Positions 8,839 to 16,598 are shown, numbered from the stretch's first letter. The stretch is 64,000 nt of DNA from Cobetia sp. cqz5-12 (GCF_016495405.1 NZ_CP044522.1:1674001-1738000); one strand, 5' to 3'. Translations and numbers: made by a program. Notes: generated by a model from the sequence alone, not told the origin.

Positions 8839-9987
8839 TTACTGGCTGTCGGCCAGTGCGGCGGTGTAGCTCGGGTCGAAGCGCAGCATCACGTTGCCCT
8901 CATTGCCGACGATGCCGGCAGGCGTCTCGATACCGATGAAGCCGGCATCCGGCGCGCCTTCGCCCAGCAGCCCCTGCGCGAAGCTGAAGTCGGCGATGTG
9001 CTGCATGGTGTCCTTGAGGCTCGGCGCATTGAAGGCGGCCACGGCCTCGGCGGGGGTGTAGTACATGTGGGTCGCGGCCAGCTGGGACTGATAGCCGGCG
9101 AGGTCGGTGCCGGCGGCATCGGCCATCTGGGTCAGCGCGACTTCATCGCCAGCCTTCATCTTCTCCATCACCTCATACCAGGCGCCGACCAGCGCGTGGC
9201 CGAAGTCCGGGTTGTCCTTCAGCGTCTGGGTATTGACGACCATCAGGTCGAGAATCTCGCCGGGAATGTCGCTGGAATTGAAGACTTCGGTGTAGCCGGG
9301 CATGTTCTTGAGGGTGGCGAGCTGCGGGTTCCAGGTGACCACCGCCTGGGTGTCCGGGTTGCTGGCCAGCGCGACGATATCGGCATCGCCGGTATTGGTG
9401 GTGGTGAGGTCGCGCTCGCTCATGCCGACGCTGTCCAGTGCGCGTGCCAGCAGGTAGTGGGAGACACTGAACTGCACCAGATTGACCTCACGGTCCTTCA
9501 GGGACTCGATGGAATCGCCGTCGCGGACCATCACGCCGTCATTGCCATCGGAGTAGTCGCCCAGAATCAGCGCGGTGGAATCGACACTGCTGGCGGCGGG
9601 GAGGGTGAGGGCGTCCATGTTGGTCATGGCGCAGCCATCGACATTGCCGGAGGTGTACTGATTGATGGATTCGACGTAATCATTGACCTGCACCACATCG
9701 ATATTGATGTCGTACTTCTTGGCCCACTTGTCGACGATGCCCTGGGTGTCCGCGTATTCCCACGGCATCCAGCCGGCATACACCGACCAGCACACGCTGA
9801 AGGAATCCTGCGCCATGGCCTGCGGGCTCAGCGATGCGCCAAGCAGCAGAGCGCCGGCCAGCGCAGCACGTCTGGAAGCGTTTCGGGAAATGGTAGATGA
9901 AGCAGATGAGACAGCAGCGGATGACACCTGGGCGCTGGCATCCGAGGGGGAAGTCGTAGACGGGGAAAGGCGAGTGGGCTGGGTCAT
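8839..9987 (-). CDS. Periplasmic substrate-binding protein of the guanidine/urea ABC transporter
   Basis: A 382-residue solute-binding protein of the ABC type found in urea-carboxylase regions. The mature part begins near QDSFSVCWSVYAGWMPWEYA. The export signal SRRAALAGALLLGASLSPQAMA lies at residues 39-60, after a Ser/Thr/Ala-rich lead of nearly 40 residues. That lead is unusual, but the ATG has a well-spaced GGAG and the frame holds no better start. The twin Arg before the hydrophobic stretch could suit Tat or Sec. It is the first gene after the riboswitch and should bind the operon's substrate, guanidine by inference. Confidence 0.92.
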   Translation of the reverse strand: MTQPTRLSPSTTSPSDASAQVSSAAVSSASSTISRNASRRAALAGALLLGASLSPQAMAQDSFSVCWSVYAGWMPWEYADTQGIVDKWAKKYDINIDVVQVNDYVESINQYTSGNVDGCAMTNMDALTLPAASSVDSTALILGDYSDGNDGVMVRDGDSIESLKDREVNLVQFSVSHYLLARALDSVGMSERDLTTTNTGDADIVALASNPDTQAVVTWNPQLATLKNMPGYTEVFNSSDIPGEILDLMVVNTQTLKDNPDFGHALVGAWYEVMEKMKAGDEVALTQMADAAGTDLAGYQSQLAATHMYYTPAEAVAAFNAPSLKDTMQHIADFSFAQGLLGEGAPDAGFIGIETPAGIVGNEGNVMLRFDPSYTAALADSQ

Positions 9988-9989
9988 TG

Positions 9990-10040
9990 TCGTTATCTCC
10001 GGCGGAAAAAGTGAGAGGCGCCGACCTTTTCAGGCGTTGC
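9990..10040 (-). promoter_or_regulatory. Probable riboswitch expression platform (terminator hairpin)
   Basis: Just after the aptamer's last conserved block, the minus strand reads ACGCCTGAAAAGGTCGGCG, which can fold into a short hairpin. GGGAGACGC at the aptamer's 3' edge can instead pair with GCGCCTCTC. Either fold is followed by ACTTTTTCC, so termination when guanidine is absent is plausible. The ribosome site (CGGAGATA) follows directly. Folding was done by eye. Confidence 0.5.
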
Positions 10041-10140
10041 GTCTCCCGGGCTTTTGTCCCGCCGTGTAACCCCCAGCTTGGAGGTCGAGTGCTCTCGGAC
10101 CAGTCGTGACGGCCATCAGCCAGTCACCGGAACCCTAGCG
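10040..10140 (-). promoter_or_regulatory. Guanidine-I riboswitch (ykkC class)
   Basis: The leader of the operon carries the conserved blocks of the ykkC/guanidine-I aptamer in order on the minus strand: GCTAGGGTTCCGG (from about 10140), CTGGTCCGAGAGC (about 10103-10091), then ACACGGCGGGACAAAAGCC and CGGGAGAC (about 10066-10041). These match the published consensus nearly base for base. The aptamer binds guanidinium and normally turns expression on. Its place just ahead of the binding-protein gene points to guanidine as the inducer of the whole operon. Confidence 0.93.
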
Positions 10141-10498
10141 CTCCATTGGTGTAGATTTTCGATTGTTGTATGCCTATCGGTGCCTCGCTGAATGTCTAGC
10201 AGGAAGTGTGCCGGAGAGAATTTATCAATATAAACCAATGGGTTATAAGAATTCTTGCAGTATGGATACGCGTATCGAAAGTGTACGCTGCACCAATTTG
10301 ATGAATTTTTCCGTCTCTTGCACCTCGGTGAATTCCGTCGAGATTAAGAAGTGTTAGCATAAATATGAGATGCCTATTCTTCGTTAGCTAGTTTATATGA
10401 GCTCGGTGCAAATGTTTGATCCTAACCGAGCTCGAGATAATGATAATTTAAGCGACAGGTTATATTGAGCAATGTTATTTTTCGAAACTATAAATTTT
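10141..10498. other. AT-rich intergenic stretch, no gene recognised
   Basis: About 360 bp between the guanidine operon leader and the yfbU-like gene. Base composition drops sharply from the GC-rich operon to AT-rich. A 64-codon open frame at 10163-10357 has no ribosome site and no recognisable motif. The riboswitch transcript's promoter must lie near 10145-10200 on the minus strand, but I find no convincing -35/-10 pair. Confidence 0.5.
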
Positions 10499-11053
10499 TT
10501 ATCCGTTCTCCTCATGTCGTGCTGCACGCATAATTTCAATTAATTGATGTCTAGGTATTATGCCATGGTGGAAATCTCGATAAAATAAGTTATAATTATT
10601 TAGTATGCGCTTATAGGATTCAATCTTAGGACAGTGAGAGTTAAAATCTCGTCCTCTGAACTCATCAAAACGGTTTAATTTGTTAACTATAAATGAGGCC
10701 GCGCTCATGTATTCAGATTCATTGTTGCCATCAAACCCTTCAAATTTAAATATGTCTGGTGTAAGATCTTCCTCTCTTGTAATTTGTTCTTTCTGATCGT
10801 CGCTTAGCGCATTATAGTTTCTTTCAATTATGCTCCACATATCAAGGATCTCAATTACTTCGGACACTGCCTGCGGTGTCTCATTATTCTCAAATGTTAT
10901 GCCTGTGTATCTCCAAGGTATACTCCATGTATGGTCTGAGAATATGGCAGAACGAATGAATTCAGGTTCAATATCCCTCCCTTCTATATCTAGCTTTTCA
11001 TATATTTCAGTAAGCATTAAGAGAATGATTTTTTCACCATCCGTAATGTTCAT
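10499..11053 (-). CDS. YfbU-family protein
   Basis: A 184-residue soluble protein whose C-terminal two thirds follow the E. coli YfbU pattern: EVIEILDMWSIIERNY, FEGFDGNNESEYMSAASFIV, NRFDEFRGRDFNSHCPKIES and YKRILNNYN. The biochemical function of the family is not established. The gene is markedly AT-rich against its neighbours and stands alone in an AT-rich island of about 1.2 kb, which suggests transfer. The ribosome site is AGGAAGT before the ATG. Family assignment is fairly confident; nothing in the context explains its job. Confidence 0.75.
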   Translation of the reverse strand: MNITDGEKIILLMLTEIYEKLDIEGRDIEPEFIRSAIFSDHTWSIPWRYTGITFENNETPQAVSEVIEILDMWSIIERNYNALSDDQKEQITREEDLTPDIFKFEGFDGNNESEYMSAASFIVNKLNRFDEFRGRDFNSHCPKIESYKRILNNYNLFYRDFHHGIIPRHQLIEIMRAARHEENG

Positions 11054-11651
11054 ATTTACTTCCTTTGTAGTTATGCCTTGTCTTTTCTTTTATCTAATTG
11101 TTTTTGTGGTCAATATAACGTTAGCAGAAGCATTGCTGCCTTAATACTCTAGTTTATTGGAGGTGGTTAATCAAGGAGATATTTATTCAGGCGTAAAGGG
11201 AGAGCGTTGTTTTAGGAGGTAAGTGGGTGGTTGTAATGGCTGTATTTATTGGACTATTTAGTTAGCCGATTATTATGCAATACTTTGTCTTATGCCGGAT
11301 TTTTCATCTTATCTTGTGTGTAGGAGCTTAATCTATGTACTATCTATAATATTAAATCTGCATAATTATTTTATCTCAATACGCTTTTGATTGCCGTGTG
11401 TGCCATGAGCGTTACGAACTTGAGTATTGGCCTTTCAGGTATTCTCTACTCAGCGCAGGACTATCCATAGGGTTGCTAATATCGCGGCGCATGGTTGCGC
11501 CATCCGGCGCGTCGTTTCGTTGTGCCTCTCACCAAAGTCTTATACGTTGGTGGTGCTTTATTAGCACATACAAAAACAACGGCTGGCTCCCGATTCCCCG
11601 TGTGGCTTCACATGAGGGGGAAGGGCAGCAGCGATAGACAAAGGACACACG
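11054..11651. other. AT-rich intergenic region, no gene recognised
   Basis: About 600 bp upstream of the aminotransferase gene, AT-rich until about 11400 and then normal. Short open frames at 11398-11637 and 11495-11707 lack motifs and plausible ribosome sites. The aminotransferase promoter should lie in the 3' part, but I could not pick it out. Confidence 0.5.
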
Positions 11652-12890
11652 ATGACAGACGTAGTCGAGAAGGATCTGCAGGCGTCTTCTGTGGTTCAGG
11701 CGGTTGAGAAGGGCTCTCCATCATCGCGTTCGCGTCGTGGTTTCCTGGGCATGAGTGGGGCGGCAATTGCCGGGGCGGCGTTGGGTCAGTTCCTGCCGGG
11801 TATTCCCAGTGCCTTGGCCAAGGAGACAGCGCCTGCGGCGGCGGTGCTCAAGCCTTCCGCCAAGTCACCGGTGCGACTCAACTACAACGAGAACGCGCTG
11901 GGCATGGCACCGTCGGCACAGCGCGCCGCAGCGGCATCCATTCCGCATTCCAATCGTTATCCCTTCGCTCATCTGGGCAAATTGCAGTCATTGGTGGCGA
12001 CTCACCACAAGGTGCCGAGCGAGAGCATTCTGTTCACGCCGGGCTCCTCGGATGCGATTCGTGCCAGTGTGCTGGCCCATGCGACTCCCGATACCCAGCT
12101 GGTGATTCCCGAGCTGACCTACGGCGATGGCGCCCTGTATGCTGGCTTCTATGACCTCGCCATTCGCAAGGTGCCGTCCTCGCGTGAGGACTGGTCATTC
12201 AAGATTTCCGACATGAAGCAGGCCGTGGCCGACCACTCCGGCCCCTCCATCGTCTATCTGGTGAATCCCAACAACCCGACTTCGACCATCATTTCCAGTG
12301 ATGAACTGGAGGCCTGGGTCAATGACAGCCGTGACGACACGCTGTTCATCATCGACGAAGCGTACGCCGAATTCGTGAATGACCCGAGCTTCCGCTCCGC
12401 GGATCATCTGATTGCTGGTGGCGCGAAGAACGTCCTGCTGCTGAAGACCTTCTCCAAGATTCACGCCATGGCAGGCTTACGTGTCGGCTATGCCGTCGGC
12501 GATGTCGATCGTCTCGAGCACGTCTCCCACTATGTCGAAGACGATGCCATGACGCTGTCATACCCTGGCGTGATGGCGGCGACGGCCTCCATGCAATCAC
12601 CGGAATTTCTGGTCCACAGCAAGCAGAGCAATGATGAAGCGCGCGCCATCTTTACCTCCACGCTCGACGAGCTGGGCTGGGAGTATCTGCCGGGGCAGAC
12701 CAACTTCGTCTTCCATCGTATCTCCAGGCCGCTAAAGGACTTCCAGGCCGCAATGAAGGAACGCCACGTGTTGATCGGGCGTGCCTTCCCGCCGGCGGAT
12801 GGCTGGTGCCGCATGTCACTCGGTACGCCGGAGGAGATGCACTATGTCGCCGCCGTACTGCGCGAGATGAAGGCCAAGGGCATCGTCTAG
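11652..12890 (+). CDS. Tat-exported PLP-dependent aminotransferase (class I/II, HisC-like)
   Basis: A 412-residue fold-type I aminotransferase resembling histidinol-phosphate aminotransferase. It has LNYNENALGMAPSA near residue 76, YLVNPNNPTST, IIDEAYAEF and the Schiff-base segment LLKTFSKIHAMAGLRVGYA. The odd part is the N-terminus: SRRGFLGMSGAAIAGAAL at residues 27-44 is a good twin-arginine signal ending near ALAKE. The enzyme should therefore fold with PLP in the cytoplasm and be exported to the periplasm. It stands alone, with AAGGA before the ATG and a strong terminator behind. Its substrate is unknown; an amino-acid or amine substrate is only a guess. Confidence 0.88.
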   Translation: MTDVVEKDLQASSVVQAVEKGSPSSRSRRGFLGMSGAAIAGAALGQFLPGIPSALAKETAPAAAVLKPSAKSPVRLNYNENALGMAPSAQRAAAASIPHSNRYPFAHLGKLQSLVATHHKVPSESILFTPGSSDAIRASVLAHATPDTQLVIPELTYGDGALYAGFYDLAIRKVPSSREDWSFKISDMKQAVADHSGPSIVYLVNPNNPTSTIISSDELEAWVNDSRDDTLFIIDEAYAEFVNDPSFRSADHLIAGGAKNVLLLKTFSKIHAMAGLRVGYAVGDVDRLEHVSHYVEDDAMTLSYPGVMAATASMQSPEFLVHSKQSNDEARAIFTSTLDELGWEYLPGQTNFVFHRISRPLKDFQAAMKERHVLIGRAFPPADGWCRMSLGTPEEMHYVAAVLREMKAKGIV

Positions 12891-12918
12891 TCGTGACGGT
12901 CTCCCTTGCAGGAAGATG

Positions 12919-12945
12919 AAACGCCCGCCATTTGGCGGGCGTTTT
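12919..12945 (+). terminator. Rho-independent terminator after the aminotransferase
   Basis: AACGCCCGCC, loop ATTT, GGCGGGCGTT, then TTC. The 10-bp GC-rich stem lies between this gene and the convergent pmpB-like gene and could serve both strands. Confidence 0.85.
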
Positions 12946-12967
12946 CGTTCAAGGCGGGATTCTCACA

Positions 12968-13381
12968 TCAGCTATTGCGCGTCATGCGAGTGGCCAGCCA
13001 CCAGCCCACCAGCATCGTCACCAGAAAGCCTGCCAATGGCAGACTCATGGTGCTGCTGGAGACGATGGCAGGCCCGGGGCAGTAACCGCTCAGCCCCCAA
13101 CCGATACCGAACAGGGCTGCGCCGAGCAGCAGACGGCCATCGATATCGCGACGCGTAGGCAGCTGGAAGCGCTCGCCCAGCAGGGGAGTGCCACGCCGCC
13201 ATACGAGACGATAGCCGAGGAAGGTGGTGATGACGGCACCGCCCAGCACGAAGATCAGCGTGGGGTCCCAGTCTCCGGCCACGTCGAGAAAGCCGACCAC
13301 GCGCGCGGGGTCGGTCATGCCGCTGAGTGTCAGCCCGAGGCTGAAGACCAGGCCGGTGAGAAAGCCGATGACCGTTTTCAT
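12968..13381 (-). CDS. YeeE/YedE-family membrane protein (PmpB-like)
   Basis: A 137-residue inner-membrane protein with four or so hydrophobic segments, the second half of a split YeeE/YedE (sulf-transport DUF395) transporter. The family's Cys-containing signature is seen as GWGLSGYCPGPAI near residue 95. The ATG overlaps the stop of the first half by 4 bp (ATGA), so the two should be made together. Relatives are linked to uptake of thiosulfate or sulfane sulfur; that role here is inferred from family only. Confidence 0.85.
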   Translation of the reverse strand: MKTVIGFLTGLVFSLGLTLSGMTDPARVVGFLDVAGDWDPTLIFVLGGAVITTFLGYRLVWRRGTPLLGERFQLPTRRDIDGRLLLGAALFGIGWGLSGYCPGPAIVSSSTMSLPLAGFLVTMLVGWWLATRMTRNS

Positions 13382-13845
13382 GGTGACTCCCCCAGCAGAT
13401 GTTGGCTCACGAACACCGTCAGCATGGCCACAGCCACGAATACCACTGTGGCCACCAACGAGCGGGGAGAGAGACGCGCGATACCGCAGACACCATGACC
13501 ACTGGTACAGCCGCCGCCGATGCCTGTTCCGATACCCACCAGCAGACCGGCGAACATCATGCTCAGCACCCCGCTGGCGGGATTGCCGATCAGCGCATCC
13601 GTGCTTGCGGCCACATTGCCCCAGTCAAGATTGAGCAGCAGGAGGAGTAGTGGCCCGCTGATCAACCCCAGCACGAAGGCGAGACGCCAGCGGCGGTCCG
13701 GGCCTGATTCCAGCAGCGCGCCCCGCGTGATGCCACTGATACCGGCGATACGTCCCAGAAAGGCCATCAGTATCACTGCCGAGAGTCCGATCAGGACGCC
13801 ACCGGCGAGTCCTTTCATGCTGCTTATCATGTCCATGTCGTTCAT
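13378..13845 (-). CDS. YeeE/YedE-family membrane protein (PmpA-like)
   Basis: First half of the split transporter, about 155 residues with hydrophobic spans and the paired-Cys signature GIGGGCTSGHGVCGIARLS. Several in-frame Mets cluster at the start (MNDMDMISSMKG). The only good ribosome site, CACGAGG, touches the first of these, so translation may begin at the Met three codons later (13836). A longer upstream frame is ignored because it runs into the divergent regulator's promoter. It is probably controlled by the divergent LysR protein. Confidence 0.82.
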   Translation of the reverse strand: MNDMDMISSMKGLAGGVLIGLSAVILMAFLGRIAGISGITRGALLESGPDRRWRLAFVLGLISGPLLLLLLNLDWGNVAASTDALIGNPASGVLSMMFAGLLVGIGTGIGGGCTSGHGVCGIARLSPRSLVATVVFVAVAMLTVFVSQHLLGESP

Positions 13846-13900
13846 CCTCGTGTCGCGGTCATCCTGCGGTGCGTCGATGATATGCTCGCGGCTGGTGAGC

Positions 13901-13926
13901 GCCAACCGGCTGTCTGGCCGGTTGGC
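13901..13926. promoter_or_regulatory. Perfect inverted repeat between pmpA-like and lysR genes
   Basis: GCCAACCGGC, six-base loop, GCCGGTTGGC, a perfect 10-bp dyad in the divergent promoter region. It is a likely operator for the LysR regulator or for another dimeric protein. No T-run follows on either strand, so a terminator is unlikely. Confidence 0.5.
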
Positions 13927-13975
13927 TGCACGACAGGGACGCCGACCTTTCGATGGAGAGCACCGCAGGAGCACC

Positions 13976-14887
13976 ATGAACGAACTGACCCAACGCCTGC
14001 GCACCTTTCTCAAGGTGGCGGAGCATCAGAGCTTCAATGTGGCGGCGCGGGAGCTGGATATCGCCAGTTCCACGGCGACGCGTCACGTCAATCATCTGGA
14101 GCGCCAGCTGGGCGAGCCATTGTTGGTGCGCACCACGCGCCATGTACGGCTGTCGCCGGCCGGCGAGCGCGCCCTGATCCGCTTTCGCGCCATTCTGGCC
14201 GAGGTGGATCAACTGGAGGGTGAGCTGGAGTCGTTGAGTGAGCGGGTCGCGGGGCCGCTGCGCATCTCGGTGCCGTGGCGCTATTCGCGCCTCTATCTGG
14301 CGCCGCTGGTGAGCGAGTTCATGCAGTGCTATCCCGAGGTAGCCCTGGATATCGTCAGCAGTGACCAGCGGGTGGACCTGGTCGAGGACCACTTCGACGT
14401 GGCGCTGCGCATCGGCCATCTGGAAGATTCGAGCCTGATCGCGCGCCATATCAGTGACCAGCGCTTCGTGCTGGCTGCCGCGCCGTCCTACCTCGCCGCC
14501 CAGCCGCCTATCCATCAGCCCCAGGACCTGGAGCAGCACCGTCTGCTGACCTTCAGCTATACCACCGCCAATCATCACTGGCGGCTGGTGCAAGGCGATC
14601 GGGAGCATCGCATCTCGGTGCGCGCTCGCGCGCTGCGCACTAACAATGCCGACATTCTCACCCAGGCGGCGCTTGGGGGCGCCGGCGTGGTAGTGCAACC
14701 GCTCTGGGCCATTCGGGAAGAGCTGGCAAGTGGCCGCCTGCTGCCGGTGCTGGAGGACTTTCAGGTCACCTCATCGGATTTCGACACCGGTATCCACGTC
14801 GTCTTCGCGCGCGAGAATCAGCACAACCCGCGCGTACGTGCCTGGGTCGACTTCCTGCTTGCCCGCCGCGAGCGGCTGTCCTGCTGA
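13976..14887 (+). CDS. LysR-family transcriptional regulator
   Basis: A 303-residue regulator. The N-terminal winged helix is FLKVAEHQSFNVAARELDIA followed by TATRHVNHLERQLGEPLLV. The effector domain begins near GPLRISVPWRYSRLYLAPLV and has the CrgA/DsdC-like pattern. The start MNELTQRLRTF has AGGAG eight bases upstream; the open frame extends far upstream but without family similarity. It is divergent from the pmpAB-like pair, which it probably controls through the dyad in between. Confidence 0.9.
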   Translation: MNELTQRLRTFLKVAEHQSFNVAARELDIASSTATRHVNHLERQLGEPLLVRTTRHVRLSPAGERALIRFRAILAEVDQLEGELESLSERVAGPLRISVPWRYSRLYLAPLVSEFMQCYPEVALDIVSSDQRVDLVEDHFDVALRIGHLEDSSLIARHISDQRFVLAAAPSYLAAQPPIHQPQDLEQHRLLTFSYTTANHHWRLVQGDREHRISVRARALRTNNADILTQAALGGAGVVVQPLWAIREELASGRLLPVLEDFQVTSSDFDTGIHVVFARENQHNPRVRAWVDFLLARRERLSC

Positions 14888-14919
14888 CAAGCCCTGTGAA
14901 CGGCACACAGGAAAACACG

Positions 14920-14952
14920 AAGGGCCCGGTCTCGGGAGAGATCGGGCCCTTG
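14920..14952 (+). terminator. Hairpin after the lysR gene
   Basis: AAGGGCCCG and CGGGCCCTT form a 9-bp stem around a 14-base loop. The T-run is weak (TTGG), so termination may be partial. It lies between two convergent genes. Confidence 0.6.
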
Positions 14953-15016
14953 GCGTTGTGCATGACTTGTTCGCCGATCAAGGCGGTTTTATCAGACTGC
15001 TTTTATCAGATAGACC

Positions 15017-15766
15017 TCAATAGAGGATATCGCTGCGGATGATGTACTTGGCGCCGTCGCGGATCGGCTCGCCGGCATGCACGCAGTGCTGCGGATGCGA
15101 GCCATGCGGGAAGCACAGTACGCCACCCTTGGGCGTGGAGACCGAGACCTTCTGGATGTCATCCTGCGACTGGGCCGGCTTGCCGGGGTCGCGACGGCTG
15201 ACCAGAAACTCGGTGCGCCCGCCGGTATAACCATCGCTCAGGAAGATGAGGAAGGTGTACTGGCTCATCAGGCCCGGATAGGCGTCCTGGACGATCTCGC
15301 CATTGATGACGCGGCTGCCCGGCCAGGCGCCATCGGTGTGCGGTTTGAAGAAGTCGCCGGCCTCGTAGCGATAGGTACGAAAGCGCGCATTGATGCCCTT
15401 GGCGCCTTCGCCCTGGATCTGCTCGGTCACCAGCGGCGCCGAGCGCTGCCAGATGGCCTGATCGACCGCTTCACTGACGACCCAGTTGACGTTGTGGTTG
15501 TGGCGTACCGAACGCGGCAGGGAGACGGGTGCATCTTCCTCGAAGCCCATTTCCTCCAGGGCGGCGACGAAGTTGTCGCACTCGGCGGGTGTCAGCACAT
15601 TGAGCAGCTGGAAGGCACCCGGGACACCCTCGACTTCCTGACGGACCACCTCTGGTGTCGCGTCGGCCTCGAAGAGATCAGACACGTCGCCGTTGTCGGT
15701 CCAGATGGGCAGGGGGGTGGGAGAGAAGCCGCGTTCGTGGCGGACGACATGGAAAGACAAGCTCAT
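15017..15766 (-). CDS. 2-oxoglutarate/Fe(II) oxygenase, prolyl-4-hydroxylase type
   Basis: A 249-residue cytoplasmic oxygenase of the P4Hc fold. The iron triad is visible as His143 and Asp145 in FFKPHTDGAW and a distal His (227 or 230) in PQHCVHAGEP. A basic residue for 2-oxoglutarate follows in RDGAKYIIRSD. The start MSLSFHVVRH has AGGAG; the frame continues 44 codons upstream into the preceding gene's terminator and is not used. The substrate is unknown. A strong terminator separates it from the SMR genes upstream, so it is a single-gene unit. Confidence 0.85.
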   Translation of the reverse strand: MSLSFHVVRHERGFSPTPLPIWTDNGDVSDLFEADATPEVVRQEVEGVPGAFQLLNVLTPAECDNFVAALEEMGFEEDAPVSLPRSVRHNHNVNWVVSEAVDQAIWQRSAPLVTEQIQGEGAKGINARFRTYRYEAGDFFKPHTDGAWPGSRVINGEIVQDAYPGLMSQYTFLIFLSDGYTGGRTEFLVSRRDPGKPAQSQDDIQKVSVSTPKGGVLCFPHGSHPQHCVHAGEPIRDGAKYIIRSDILY

Positions 15767-15838
15767 GACAAAGCTCCTGACGGGCAGGTTTTGGAAGATT
15801 GCCCGAGAGGCTAGTGCACTGTTGCGGGCAGAAAAAGA

Positions 15839-15893
15839 CGCCGGCCGGCAATTGGTCATTGCACAAATGGCAATAATCAACCGCCGACCGGCG
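15839..15893 (-). terminator. Terminator after the SMR gene pair
   Basis: The arms CGCCGGCCGGC and GCCGACCGGCG pair with one mismatch, with further pairing inside (ATTG/CAAT). The minus-strand transcript then reads TCTTTTTCTG. This closes the ykkCD-like operon. Confidence 0.8.
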
Positions 15894-15894
15894 C

Positions 15895-16215
15895 TCAATG
15901 CCCGCCGGAAAGATGCAGGCCGGCAATGGACAGCACGATGACGCCGATGCAGGCCATGCGGCGAAACGAGAAGTGCTCACGCCAGAACAGTACGCCGATG
16001 GTGGCGCTGACCACGGTGCCGATGCCGGAGAACACGGCATAGGCGATGCCCAGACTGATGGTATCCATGGCCAGATACAGCAGGCTCAAGGAGGAGCTGA
16101 AGCCCAGCGCGACCAGCAACACGCCCATGCGGCGGTGCTGATTGGCGTACTGGTTGAAACCGGTGACGCCGACGACTTCACAGCAGCCGGCGGCGATCAG
16201 ATAGACCCAATCCAT
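15895..16215 (-). CDS. ykkD: SMR-family exporter subunit, YkkD-like
   Basis: A four-helix small multidrug resistance protein of 106 residues. The conserved membrane Glu lies in AAGCCEVVGVTGFNQYA, which resembles Bacillus YkkD (CLEMAGVALMNQYA) more than EmrE or SugE. The start MDWVYLIAAG is preferred because AGGAG lies 8 bases upstream, while a Met six codons earlier has none and would overlap the previous gene. It follows its partner by 14 bp; paired SMR proteins of this kind work as heterodimers. The substrate may be guanidinium or another cation, which the sequence does not decide. Confidence 0.85.
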   Translation of the reverse strand: MDWVYLIAAGCCEVVGVTGFNQYANQHRRMGVLLVALGFSSSLSLLYLAMDTISLGIAYAVFSGIGTVVSATIGVLFWREHFSFRRMACIGVIVLSIAGLHLSGGH

Positions 16216-16229
16216 GGCGTCACTCCTGG

Positions 16230-16598
16230 TCATTCACTGAGGGTGGTCTGCGGTATGGCACTCGCGCGAGATTGCTTGTCGGCAGGCGTGCTGGGGGCCG
16301 TCTTGAGCACGATGATGCCGATCAGCATCAGCACCACGAAGCCCAGCGTGGACCACTGGAATTCGAGATCGAAGAACAGCAGGTCAGCCACCACTGTCCC
16401 CACCGTGCCCAGGCCGACGAAGATGGCGTAGGTAGTGCTGGCGGGCAGTGTCTTGGCGATCTGGGTGACCAGACTCAGGCTGATGATGACCAGCAGCACC
16501 GTCAGCGCCCATTCCAGCGGACTGTCGGCGACTTTCAGGCCCGTGGCCCAGCCGATTTCGCACAGGGTCGAGATCAGGAAGTAGAGCGTGATGCGCAT
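16230..16598 (-). CDS. ykkC: SMR-family exporter subunit, YkkC-like
   Basis: Partner SMR protein of 122 residues with four helices and a hydrophilic tail of about 20 residues. The active Glu lies in STLCEIGWATGLKVADSPLE; Bacillus YkkC has FEVVWVIGLKHADSALTW at the same place, so this is the YkkC half of the pair. In other bacteria the pair sits behind a guanidine-I riboswitch. I looked for that and for the mini-ykkC hairpins upstream here and found neither. Confidence 0.85.
   Translation of the reverse strand: MRITLYFLISTLCEIGWATGLKVADSPLEWALTVLLVIISLSLVTQIAKTLPASTTYAIFVGLGTVGTVVADLLFFDLEFQWSTLGFVVLMLIGIIVLKTAPSTPADKQSRASAIPQTTLSE

Noticed and set aside
10160..10200. GGCACCGATAGGCATA as a sigma-54 promoter for the guanidine operon
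   Set aside because: The GG and GC are nine bases apart instead of ten, and the -12 half is poor.
10163..10357. 64-codon open frame in the AT-rich gap
   Set aside because: No ribosome site, no motif and no sign of coding constraint.
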